From NCBI RefSeq assembly GCF_963678635.1, contig NC_087070.1, positions 30,220,390-30,284,389 of the forward strand: a stretch of DNA of 64,000 nucleotides, in the 5' to 3' direction. A program made the position numbers and the translations under genes. Shown piece after piece: positions 32,182 to 42,399 of this stretch; positions within the stretch are counted from its first letter, which is position 1; every line of letters begins with the position of its first letter. The notes below the pieces were generated by a model. It saw only the letters and a list, made by a program, of their open reading frames with translations, was not told the DNA's origin and did not search any database. This DNA comes from Symsagittifera roscoffensis (taxonomy: Eukaryota; Xenacoelomorpha; Acoela; Convolutidae).

Positions 32182-33476
32182 CCCGCACTGAAGTTTCATG
32201 GATTATAATCGATTATATTAGATTTTCATTGTCAGTTTCTACTACGTAACAAAAACAATTATAGTCGATTGAAAACGATTTTTAATGATTTTATTTTTAA
32301 AGCAATAAAATCCAAATATAATCGATTATTTTCAACTTAATTTCAAAAAAATTATTAAAACAAAAATAATCAATTTTAAGAAATTATAATGGATTATAAT
32401 CCATTTGCTTAAAACTTTTTTGTGAGTTATTTTTTTTATATATAATTTTGTTAAACTTAATTTTAGTTATTTTGTTCTCTCGCTAAATTTCATTTTTTCC
32501 TATTTTAAGTCGTCGTTATCATAAAAAGTTTACAAAAAGTTACCTATAAATCCTACACCACGACCCCCCTCCACGTTTACCCGTACTACAGTTACCTGTC
32601 CCGGCAGTGGTATTTAGTGGGCGTTTGATAAACGCGTGGGGAGGGAGTTGTTTGGGTTTAAACTCGCGGAAGGGAGGAAGGAGGGGGATGTGGGTTAAAT
32701 GGGGGAGTTGAATACGTGAGGGGATGGAATACGTGGGGGGGGGGGGGGGGGAGGTACGCAGGGGGACATATGGTATGGGGGTACGCAGGGTGGGGGTACG
32801 TCGCGGGAGGGTACGTTGGGAGAGGGTACGTGGGGGAGGGTACGTCGAGGGAGGGTACGTGGGGGGGTACGCACGGGGGTAGGGGGTACGCAGGAGGGTA
32901 CGTGGGGTTGGGTACGTGGCTTAGGATGCGGGGGACCTAGGGGGTGAAATGAAGGGGGATGATGGGGGTAGTGAGTAGTGGGAGGTGGGAGGGGGACTGG
33001 AAATTTAAAAAAAACAAATCAAAAGGCACTCCCACAACATTAAAAGAACGTATTCCGACCAAAATTTTTATCGCCGCAGGCAAATTTCGTGACAAAAAAA
33101 ACGGGTCAAAAATGCCGTTTTGGTACACTTTTTGGAAATTACTATATATTGGTCTCTTCAAAATTACTATATTTTGGCCGCCCCTGGATGGACGTGTTGC
33201 AAAAATTGCAAAAAATAGAGTTATTAGCTACAAAAATTGATCCATTTTCATGGATTTTATGTAAAAAAATTATTCCATTTTACTGAAAATAAAAATGCAT
33301 TATAATCGATTATAATAGATTTTAAGTGATTTTTATTTTTTGAAAAAAATCGATTAAGATGGATTAAAAATCCATTACGTCGTCTAAATTTGCCACTATA
33401 ATCGATTATATAGACAACCTTTTTGTCAGCAAATATCCATTATTATCGATTTTTATCCATGAAACTTCGGTGCGGG
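32182..33476. mobile_element. TIR element containing a G-rich array
   Basis: The left end CCCGCACTGAAGTTTCATGG (32,182) is mirrored at the right end (33,457-33,476) with one mismatch, and the match continues into ATTATAATCGAT-type sequence on both sides (about 30 bp of TIR). The interior holds AT-palindrome clusters next to each end and a G-rich tandem array in the middle (32,640-33,000). No transposase frame is seen, so it is non-autonomous. It is related by its terminus to the MITE at 29,199. Confidence 0.6.
32710..32935 (+). repeat. G-rich tandem array, quadruplex-prone
   Basis: Units of about 18-20 bp on the theme GGGTACGTNGGGGGAG repeat about ten times after an uninterrupted run of 17 G at 32,735-32,751. 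Many GGG runs are closely spaced, as needed for G-quadruplexes. The open Gly/Tyr-rich frame here is a by-product. Confidence 0.9.
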
Positions 33477-33479
33477 ACA

Positions 33480-34110
33480 GAATATCAAAGAAAAATAGCC
33501 ATGATGCGGATTTCGCGACAAATTTTTTCTCAGCTTTTCATTATATTTGCTTCACAGCGCACATGCACAGTTTTGCCTTCTTGTGCGCCCAAAAAAGTCT
33601 GTAGAACAGTGACTTGGTTGCTTATGAATTTCAAAAAGTTGGTATTCAAAATTGTGTTGATGGAAAGCATACCATTTTTTACATTGAATGTATTTGGCTA
33701 AATCACTCCAAAACAATTTAAAAGTGTGCAACACGGAGTTTTCTCATTTTAAGTCTTAAAAACATTATGAACTTGAGGGTTTTGAAATCATAGAGCAATT
33801 TGAAACAATCATTTGCTCCAAAACAGAATCATAATAATGCTTTCATGTCAAATTTTTTTACAGGCGAGATTTTACCATTAAATCATTACAGGAGATTAAT
33901 GAAATTGTGTATATGGGACCTATCTGTCTGGAACGTGTCAGTCATAGTAGTGCCATTATCTCAGTAAAATAGTAGATTTTTTCTCTGCTAAGCAACTAAG
34001 TAGCAATAAGAACAACCATCATCAGTGGCACATCAAAAACCATTTGACAGATTTCATTTCAGCACAGAATTTTAAAAATTGCAGCACAGATTGAAGTGCA
34101 TTAAGGATTC
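33480..34110. other. Intergenic, downstream of the Smr gene
   Basis: No gene is supported. I see no AATAAA on the minus strand in the first 250 bp after the Smr stop, so the 3' end of that transcript is unplaced. Confidence 0.4.
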
Positions 34111-34692
34111 TCACCACAAATGCACGATAACACGCCCTTTGTTGTTCTTGTCAGTTTCGTAATCCCATTCTAGTTGTTTGGCCAAATTCAAAATCGTGGG
34201 TTTTATTTGAGGACCATATTCAGAATGAAATCCTTGCCCAGTGATGATTACGAATCCTCTACATCTCGTATCCAGGTTTTCATCGTAAAACTCTCTAGCT
34301 TTTTGGCATGCTTCGCTTTTATTGTATCCGTGTAGATCCAACTTGGGATATTGTGAATTTGATATTGATCTGTTCGTTTTTGTACTTTCTGTAAGATAAG
34401 GATGCTGCGATCTATTCCAAGAAATCTGACAAGATCTTTCGACTTCTTCGCGTTCTCTTGATGGCGGCGGTTCAGTGGCACTATCTTCAATTGGTATTGA
34501 TACCGACTGTGTGTTTTTAGATAATGGTGCCGTGGCCGAAAATGAACCTCCAGATGATTCCGAGTCTCCAAACCTGTCGAATTTTTTTATATTTGCTGCC
34601 CGAACTGCTCTTTTGTCATGACAGCAGAATATGAAGCCTATTACAAATAAAACGGCAAAACATATTAGGGATATGCCAAAATAAGGAAACAT
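34111..34692 (-). CDS. Membrane-anchored Smr-domain protein
   Basis: 193 residues from the ATG at 34,692. The frame is open nine codons further but only to a GTG, and a stop (TAG) lies upstream. Residues 1-25 form a hydrophobic anchor (FPYFGISLICFAVLFVIGF) followed by CCHDKR, a typical signal-anchor border, so the rest probably faces the cytosol. Residues about 30-110 are a Ser/Pro/Glu-rich linker. The C-terminal 80 residues are an Smr (small MutS-related) domain: LDLHGYNKSEACQKAREFY, then FVIITGQGFHSEYGPQIKP, and a final GRVIVHLW. The LDLHG and TGxGxHS motifs are the hallmarks of the family, which binds or nicks nucleic acid in several proteins. A single exon, no disruptions. Neighbours are repeats, so context gives no further clue. 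Confidence 0.75.
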   Translation of the reverse strand: MFPYFGISLICFAVLFVIGFIFCCHDKRAVRAANIKKFDRFGDSESSGGSFSATAPLSKNTQSVSIPIEDSATEPPPSREREEVERSCQISWNRSQHPYLTESTKTNRSISNSQYPKLDLHGYNKSEACQKAREFYDENLDTRCRGFVIITGQGFHSEYGPQIKPTILNLAKQLEWDYETDKNNKGRVIVHLW

Positions 34693-34739
34693 TTTATATT
34701 TTTCGTGAGTTTTCTTCACTTTGATAGACTATAGTGCTA

Positions 34740-35070
34740 GCCTTGCGAAGGCTATGCGAAGAATCATCTTCAACAATCTGGACATTGTATAGCTAAATGC
34801 GTATAATTAGTCTATTGAATTATGTCTAACTATCTAAAATTAACTGCAGATTTTGATCAAATAACAGTGACGCGGGTGTATAGGTGAAAACTATATTAGG
34901 CGAAAATGAACACGAATACTTAGACAAAAGATGAGCTAAGTCTAGTGTTGGTAACTCGACTATAACTCTCACATTAAGCGCATAATATGCACTGATGCCG
35001 AATGCAGGTGCAACAAATCAAGCATTTCGCTTCTACATTGGTATTATGCGCGCAAATCAGTGTTTACCGT
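34740..35070. promoter_or_regulatory. Upstream region of the Smr gene
   Basis: This 330-bp stretch separates the Smr ORF from a foldback element. It should hold the promoter, but I see no clear TATA box. Phrases TAATACAGTG and CGCATAATATGC occur near its right end. Confidence 0.25.
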
Positions 35071-35074
35071 AATA

Positions 35075-35765
35075 CAGTGCTGATTTAAATTAACCGGACA
35101 AAACACGTTAAACTTGAAATTTAAAACGCATTTTTCTCAAATTGGTTTCAGTTTAGGTGAAAACTTACGAAGACAAAACTTGCTTAAAATTTTAGCAGAA
35201 TTAAAATAGTGTAATTGGGTCATTTTGGCTTTTCTTAGTTAATCAAAAATTGCCAAAAATACCCAGTCTATCACTGACATTATTATATCAAAGTGAGCCG
35301 CTTGCGTAGCCCAACAAACATTCAGAAAGTTATATTTCTCCAAAAAAATTTGCAAACCGTTTAAAAATTGTTTTTAAATAAACAGTTGGTATTTTATATA
35401 CTAAAAACGACCTTATTTGTCTATCAAACGAAAATAAATTAATTTATAAAATGTTTTGGAGAATATAACCTGCTTAATGTTTGTTGGGCTACGTAAGGGG
35501 CTCACTTTGATATAATAATGTCCGTGATAGACTGGGTGTTTTTGGCGTAATTTTTGATTAACTAAGAAAAGCCGAAATGACCCAATTTTGGGGTAAAATT
35601 TTTGGCCCGAATTTCGCAAAACAAATGACACCATAATAATTTTGCTTAAATTTTAAGCAAGTTTTGTCATCATAAGTTTTCACCTAAACTCAACCCAATT
35701 GGAGGAAAATGCGTTTTAAATTTCAAGTTTAACACGTTCTGTCCGGTTAACTTAAATCAGCACTG
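35075..35765. mobile_element. Foldback Tc1/mariner-like MITE (M1)
   Basis: The element is almost all inverted repeat: left arm 35,075-35,400, right arm 35,440-35,765. Ends read CAGTGCTGATTTAAATTAAC and its complement. The left flank ends in TA. The right flank is AA, probably a mutated TA. No transposase. The terminus CAGTGCTG and the TA target are typical of Tc1/mariner elements. Confidence 0.75.
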
Positions 35766-36014
35766 AAGCACTTTAACTTTCGTCTTATACAGTTTTCGCC
35801 TAATATAACCATACCAAAGTTCAAATTATCAGCAAACATTTTCTTGACTTAACGTCAAAATCATTCAGTTGTTTTTGTCAAACATGCAAATGTTTACTCG
35901 AAAATCAACAATAATAGAAATTGTATAAAGAGCATTTTTTGATGAGGCAAAAAATTTTGTTCTTTTTCATCGAAATCTTTTGTAAAATTTTGAAAACCGT
36001 GCAAATCTTCTATA

Positions 36015-36175
36015 CAGAGCTGATTTTAAATTTCCAGACGAAACACACAGAACATGAAATTTAAAACCTTTTGTTTCAAATTGAGTTGCTCTAGATAAAA
36101 AAAAAACTTTGCTCGAGTCATTTTGGATACTTTTAGTCAATCAAAAAATACGTTAATAGTTTTAGCGAAAAAAGC
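36015..36175. mobile_element. Foldback MITE fragment (M4)
   Basis: Starts TA-CAGAGCTGATTTTAAATTTC and matches the left 160 bp of M3 (36,706), including the flank TTTTGTAAAATTTTGAAAA. M4 and M3 are therefore copies made by segmental duplication rather than by separate insertion. Confidence 0.6.
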
Positions 36176-36360
36176 TAAACACCTCGAGGAATCAGATAAC
36201 ATCTTTTCAGTTTTCAGCAAAAGAACTAATTTCAAATTCTCTACCCCAGCGTTCAATTTAAAATAAAGTTGCGGTGCGTGGTGTGTAAAATGCTCTATTC
36301 TGATTGAAAAAAATGAAATCTTAGCCTTATCGATAGGCAATGGTTATCTTGCAAGATGTT

Positions 36361-36522
36361 GCAAGGTTTTTGCAACATTGTTGACAAGATGTTTGTATAC
36401 CTAGTCAAGATCTTGCAAAATTTTTGCAACATTGTTGACAAGATGTTTGTATACCTAGTCAAGATCTTGCAAGATTTTTGCAAGATAGTAGACAAGATGT
36501 TTGTGTATCTTGTCAAGATAAC
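36361..36522. repeat. 54-bp tandem repeat, three units
   Basis: Units start at 36,361, 36,415 and 36,469, each GCAAGNTTTTTGCAACATTG plus TTGACAAGATGTTTGT and a GTCAAGATCTT tail. Because 54 is 18 codons, both strands show repetitive frames, which I reject as genes. The array is flanked by GGTTATCTTGCAAG and its complement GATAACCATA, so it sits within a foldback unit. Confidence 0.9.
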
Positions 36523-36705
36523 CATAATTCAAGATAAACATAATTTGCAAGATCGCAAAAAAAACTTCTAGCTGAAACTAAGATTCTTATGATTTGTGGA
36601 AATACTAAAATAGCAAGCCACGTACTAAAGATGCATCTAATGCAAATTTCATTCTTTTTCATCAAATCTTTTGTAAAATTTTGAAAATTGCGCAAATCCT
36701 CTATA

Positions 36706-37311
36706 CAGAGCTGATTTTAAATTTCCAGAATAAACACACAAAACATGAAATTCAAAACTTTTTTTTCAAATTGAGTTGATTTAGGTAGAAAAAACTTTGC
36801 ACCAAATGAGTCATTTTGGATCTTTTTAGTCAATCAAAAAATACGTAGAGACTACCGGAACAATTTTTGACAAAACTATATCACAGTAAGCACCTTACGT
36901 AGGTCAAAACTTAAGAAAAATGTAATCTCAACAAAAATTGCGCAGAACGTTAAAAACATGTTTATAATTTAAAATTGTGTTTTTTATAGTAGACAATCAA
37001 ACAAGAATAAAATAATTTTCACCAACTTTGGATAATACACCTTTCGCAAAATTTAGTGGGCACGTTAAAGGCTCATTTTGTTGGATGGTAATTTGTCCGT
37101 ATTTGGCCTGGTAGTTTTGGCGTGATCCTTGATTGTTTAAAAGAAAGCAACAATGACCCATTCTTGGGGTAAAATTTCTGGGCGCAAATTTCACATAACA
37201 AGTTGCACTATATTCTGCAAAAACTTTAAACAAATTTTTTCTTTATCCTCTTCTTTGAAAAAAAATGCGTTTTAATATTCAATTTTTTCCGAACAATTCA
37301 AATCAGCATTG
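36706..37311. mobile_element. Foldback Tc1/mariner-like MITE (M3)
   Basis: Diverged relative of M1 and M2. Ends CAGAGCTGATTTTAAATT (36,706) and AATTCAAATCAGCATTG (37,311), with TA immediately outside both ends. The arms remain complementary, but with many mismatches, so it is older than M1 and M2. Confidence 0.7.
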
Positions 37312-37669
37312 TATGTCATTAAAATTGATCCAGATTTACTCTGACCAAAGATTCTGGCAAATGTGAACTTTTCTCAAGAAACACGGATTAATTTTGGTAT
37401 TTTTGCAAGACGGTTACAAAAACAAAGCTTGCATAAGCTTAGAACTAATCCACTAAATAGGGCGCTTCTTTTATTAATCCGACCTAAAGTTGCAGGAATG
37501 AAGAAGCAGTTGAGGCTGCAAACTTTAACAAGATGTTCATTGTACGATGCCCAGAACTATCCGCGTTTTCTGACTCCAGGAAGTGGCGTTTTTTTTATCA
37601 CAGAATAACCCAAATGATCGCTTCATCGGTTCATTTAGATACATTGGACACAAAAAAGATACAAAAAAA

Positions 37670-38000
37670 ATTGAGCATCTCGTGGAATCAGATAAGATTT
37701 CTTCAACTCCTAGCGAATAAACTAACTTAGGACTCTCCACCCCAGCGTTCAATTTAAAATAAACTTGAAAGCGCTCTACGCTTTCAAGTTGTGTGTAAAG
37801 CGCTCTACTCTGGTTGAAAAAATTGAAATCACACTCTAGTCTATAGGCAATGGTTATCTTGCAATATCTTGCAAGATAACCATAATTCAAGATAAACATA
37901 ATTTTGCAACATCGCAAAAAAAACTTCTAGCTGGAACCTAGATCTTGCAAGATAACCATAATTCAAGATAAACATAATTTTGCAAGATCGCAAAAAAAAA
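37670..38000. repeat. Direct duplicate of the 36.16-36.57 kb block
   Basis: Shared phrases in the same order: CTCGNGGAATCAGATAA, CCCAGCGTTCAATTTAAAAT, AAGCGCTCTACTCTGGTTG, GGCAATGGTTATCTTGCAA, AACCATAATTCAAGATAAAC and CCACGTACTAAAGATGCATC. The 54-bp array is absent here. A 12-bp perfect hairpin (AACTTGAAAGCG and complement) lies at 37,762-37,790. A more distant relative of the first part is at 31,870-31,985. Confidence 0.7.
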
Positions 38001-38005
38001 GCCAC

Positions 38006-38440
38006 GTACTAAAGATGCATCTATTAGCGACCCATACATACATACAGCCCGCTAGCTGCGACAGCACTAGCGGTTTTTAAGTTGCAGATTTTTTCCAGAT
38101 TTTTTTAACGAGGCTACCATATACACACATCTTGTCGGTTGGATAAAAATGAAGACGAGAAACAAATTTTCAATTAAAATCATACAAGTAAAATCAGACA
38201 TCAAGACTATGCAAATTTGCGAAAACATCAAAACTAGCACGGATATTTATGATACTTTTTTAAAATTAAAGTACTAAAGCAAACCTCTACCTAAAATGGT
38301 CTTGAAGACATTCAACTAGCAAACCATGTATGAAAAAAAGCATGTTTTTGCGACTCATGCATACATCCAGCCCGCTAACTGAGACGGCCCCAGTTTTTTA
38401 TTTCAATTGTTTTTCCGTTTTCTTGGTTTCGTGCAAATTT
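38006..38440. repeat. Direct repeat pair (CATACATCCAGCCCGCTA type)
   Basis: GCGACCCATACATACATACA followed by GCCCGCTAGCTG at about 38,029 is repeated with changes at about 38,351 (GCGACTCATGCATACATCCA, GCCCGCTAACTG). The pair is spaced about 320 bp. No gene. Confidence 0.6.
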
Positions 38441-40200
38441 TAAAGTCAATCAGTCCCATTAAAAAATATCAATACATCAATTACGATAAAAAAAATGTGG
38501 GTCAAGCGCGGACTCTAATTCCTGGTCTCTGAATCCGCAGTCGGGCAACTTTGCTATTTAGTGAACCCAGACCGGAAGATATTACGGTTAAATATTAAAA
38601 ATGGTCGTTCTCGCACGCATTTTAACTGAAACTGATTTACAGGGAAAAAATCAATTTTTGATTGCGGAAAAACTGCTTAATAACATGCCAAACGCTCATT
38701 TTTTAACAGTTAATTTGCATTGTTCATTCGCTATGATGGTTGAGTTTTCAGGCACTATCACGAAAGACTCCGTGCTCAACGAAAAAAAAACTACTTGTTT
38801 TTGTTTACTTCCCTTTTCAAAAACTGTTTTGAAAATTAAACAGTCTTTTACCTTCTACTACCTAAACTATTCACGATTATCTCTCTAGTATATACTTATT
38901 TTTAAAGAACGCTAAAGTTGTGCCTTCTACATGATTTACATTGTTCTAGGATTTTATACTCTACTACGGTTGAAAACAACACCTCATCTCTCTGAAATAA
39001 AAAAAATGACATTCAAAATCAAATTGCGATAATGGTTATCTTGCCAAGATAAACATTTGATGTCAATACCCTTGCAAAATAACGATAATCTTGCATTACT
39101 TCGCAAGAGAAACAAAATTTGCAAAAAATTTTGCAAGATCTTACAAGATAACCATTGTCTATCGACTAGGGCAACCAAGTTAGCATTCTCCCCCAATAGC
39201 CTGCCCTTAACTTGGTCCCATATCGCAAACGGGTATTCAGCGATATCAAAAAACGCTAATATAATTTCCATATATGAAAAATACAAATCATACGATTTTG
39301 ACACAATTCCAGAAACACCGCAAATTGCATAAACGGTCCTTGATTAGTGTTTTCTCATGTATGGAAATTGTATCAATAGAATGTTTTGATGCATCAGAAA
39401 CATGTTCATTTTACTCCTCAGTCTTGCTCAAACCTTTTGAAACGTTTTCGTAACCAAACACAACTGACAAACACAACTGGTCGCTCAAAGAGTCACAAGA
39501 GGTTTAACAGTCGTAATAGTATACAAACGATATTACGAAATGATCAAAAAAACATTTGGCAAAATGGTCGAAGAAGCTACTTCAACTATTTAAACGTCTG
39601 AATTAAATCTTCGTTGCCCAGGACATACAAATTTTGCGGTAAAATTTAAATTAGTCATTTGATATTTTTTCGAACATCGTTTTTTTGTGTTTCCTTAATT
39701 TATATGAACAGTTCTAAGAGTTAAACAAGAACTCATACAAACAAAAATGACTATCATACAATCAAACCGTTCACTTTAAGTTTTGCCTTGACAATTTTAG
39801 CATCTGGAAATTGTATAAATAGAACTTTTCCTTTAACGAAACAACTAAGTTTTTTCTTATTTCTCTATTCTTTTTTGATTGTGTAGGCAAACACTTGTGA
39901 CAAAGACTATGCATACAAGCCTCGAAACGTTGAGGCTATGAAGATTAAACATTTGTAAGAATTACCAAAGTTGCCATTCTGAGTAGAAAAAATGTAGAAA
40001 AACACACAACAGACGACCACAAAACGGAAAACAATTAGAAAAAAAAGAGAAAAAAAATGATCAAAAAGAAGTTTCAGACACATTGAAAATTAGAGATCTC
40101 CGGGAAATGTGGAATTGGGAGCCCGGTACCCATTCATTTTATAATAATTTTAAGCCGTTCTAGCTACTGTAGTGCCTTGAAAATTTGATTTTGTTTTAAA
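38441..40200. other. Intergenic; reversed fragment of the GGTTATCTTG repeat
   Basis: At 39,030-39,180 the phrases GGTTATCTTGCCAAGATAAAC and, reversed, CAAGATAACCATTGTCTATC recall the ends of the 36.3 kb unit. No gene is supported. The plus frame at 38,601-38,888 looks like chance. Confidence 0.4.
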
Positions 40201-40218
40201 ACTAAATAATTCATTTGA

Positions 40219-40607
40219 TTTTATTTTCAGTGTATGAGTAGGTAAGGACCAGAAAAGGGTCAACCCATCTCTAAGGAATACGATATATGTTTGTCACCAA
40301 AAACTACTGTAATTTTGGTTTTGAGCTCCGTATTTTGAGGTAATCACGTTGTCTGGGGTTTTAAGAAATTTCATATAGTCGAAAGCTAAAGAAAGATTCC
40401 TTGGTTGCAGGCCTGAAAGCTGTAACGAGTCCGTTGGCCCGTAAACAGACCAAATATCGACTGAACTTGACAAAAAAAACACCTGAAATCAAAGTATCTG
40501 ACGTCAACTAGTCGCCAATAGGAACTTTTTCTGCTTCTATTGCAGTGTAATTTTTGGTCGAAAATAGCACAGCTGTTTTTATAGCGCTCTTGCTTGGGCT
40601 TGTTCAA
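40219..40607 (-). CDS. Possible terminal exon of a small gene
   Basis: A TTTGATTTCAG acceptor opens an exon at 40,482 that reads 62 residues in good composition (VDIWSVYGPTDSLQLSGLQ, then AFDYMKFLKTPDNV) to TGA at 40,294. AATAAA (minus) follows at 40,224-40,219. About 100 bp upstream of the acceptor is GCTATAAAAAC, which could be a TATA box. I do not recognise the protein and cannot place the rest of the gene. The upstream frame 40,386-40,607 overlaps in another register and is likely a shadow. Confidence 0.3.
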
Positions 40608-40619
40608 GGCAATTGACCA

Positions 40620-41780
40620 TTATGAATAGTGAACACTTTAGCGACAAAGCCTCCGCTCCGAGCAAAACCTCGAGTTTAGGGCTGTAATCTCCTGTATTGG
40701 GGTAGCCAAACTTATCTTAAAACAACATTAAACAAAAACCGAAAAAGACAAAACGCTGTTCAAAAAACTGAGACTTCATGTTTTACTTCGGTACGAGATG
40801 CGAATTGACCTTTTTAATTGTTGTTGTTTCAGATTTTTTGATATCATTCCTGATTGATAGATCAAGTGTTTTGGTTGTTTCTTCAAAATCCTCACTGGAG
40901 TGGTGTTTGAGTAATTAGGCATGGTAATGACATTTTTGCATGTGGCCGGCGAGTAATGCGTTAAGCGGATGTACAGAATCTAGTCACAATAGAAGTAATC
41001 AGAAGCAACGTCGGGCCATAATGTAGACTCTAGGGTTAGAAGTAGGGTAATATATTAGTAATTAATGAGTAGTAGGTGACCAGACTATTTCCGATGTTTT
41101 AATTTAATTATCTCCATGTTCAAGCCCATAAAAAACCCTTTGAACAAAAACATCTAATTTTCCGCCCATTCGTTTTATATATTTTTCTGTTCAAAAATTT
41201 TTGTGATTCTTAAAAACAAATTTTCTTTATAATTTTATTTTTCTCTTTTTTTTAGAAAAAAAAAAGAGAAAAATAAAAGGAAGGATTTGAAGAGTCCACA
41301 TCTGAGACTTTTTATCAGAAATTTTGTTTTTCAATCAGTTTCGGTCCGCTTTTTTGCCTTATAGCGTCACTGCATAGGGCAACTGTTAGCTTTAAGTACT
41401 GTTTGTTTTAAGAACACTTACGCGTTTTGAGTAGATATTGCATAAAAAAATCTCTGAAAATTTATATGACTAGTCAAAATTCAATTTAGCAAAGACTTTT
41501 GTGCAAATTGTCAGTCACTACTGAATCGATCCGAATAACTTTGATGGCGTAACTCGAAACTTTTCACATATTTTTCAAAACAATAGACTTTGAAAAGGAA
41601 TTTTTTCAGAGTTTCTGAATTCGCAGGGTTTAAATTTGAGATACTCTCTGGACAGTTAAAATTTTCACTAAAATTCACTTTTTTCTCACAGGAAAAGTTG
41701 ACTGGTTAAAGTAACCTTGTTTTAGAAGATTTAGACGCTTATCTAAGGTTTTGCCGCGTCCAAAACATCTTTGTAAAATT
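40620..41780. other. Intergenic; long A/T hairpin
   Basis: No gene. At 41,233-41,278 a T-rich arm TTTTATTTTTCTCTTTTTTT is followed after AG by its complement, a hairpin of about 21 bp. Confidence 0.5.
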
Positions 41781-42295
41781 TTGATGCCCTCCGAAAACTC
41801 TCACACTGAAAACAAAACAAGAGTTTTAAGATCCCTCCGAAGAGTAGCCCGCCAAAGTCAAACTAGTTTTTTAGCTTATTTGACAATAACCGGAGGCTTT
41901 GCCCTGATTGCAAAGAAAAACTTTGTGAAAACTGAGTATCATACCATTATCCTCTAAAAACAAAATAAAAGCCGTAAGACACACCCGGAGGATTAGGTAC
42001 CTTGCGAATACGAACCCTCCGAAGCAAAACTTGAGACCCTTAGGAACATTCGTAAGTAATTTTAATCCCTTTATATAAAAACAGAGGCTGAAGTACTCTC
42101 CGAACAGGATATTCATTTTTGTTTCATCAGAACCCTCCAAAGAGTCACCCTCCGAACAGTAGATTTTTTATACCTAAAAACACTCCGAAGAGGAATCCTT
42201 TGCAGTATCTTAATCTCCTTGCAAACCCTCCGAACTTAGTTAGACACATCTGAAACCCCTTACAACTAAAAGTTTGAGTACCCTACGAATGGACA
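41780..42295. repeat. Degenerate CCCTCCGAA array
   Basis: The phrase CCCTCCGAA (or a one-base variant) occurs near 41,789, 41,832, 42,014, 42,096, 42,133, 42,147, 42,182, 42,228 and 42,281, often followed by GAGTA or AACT. Spacing is irregular (about 15-180 bp). Confidence 0.6.
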
Positions 42296-42399
42296 CACAA
42301 GGACTAAGTGGACATTTTGACCCGGAGATAAGCGATTAACTTTAGATTTTAATATGTTTCTAACAGAGTACAAAGATTTTTTTTTGGCTGTGTGATTGC

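Noticed and set aside
32716-32940. Gly/Tyr-rich plus-strand frame
   Set aside because: Direct product of the GGGTACGT tandem array.
36295-36571. Repetitive frames on both strands
   Set aside because: By-product of a 54-bp repeat whose period is divisible by three.
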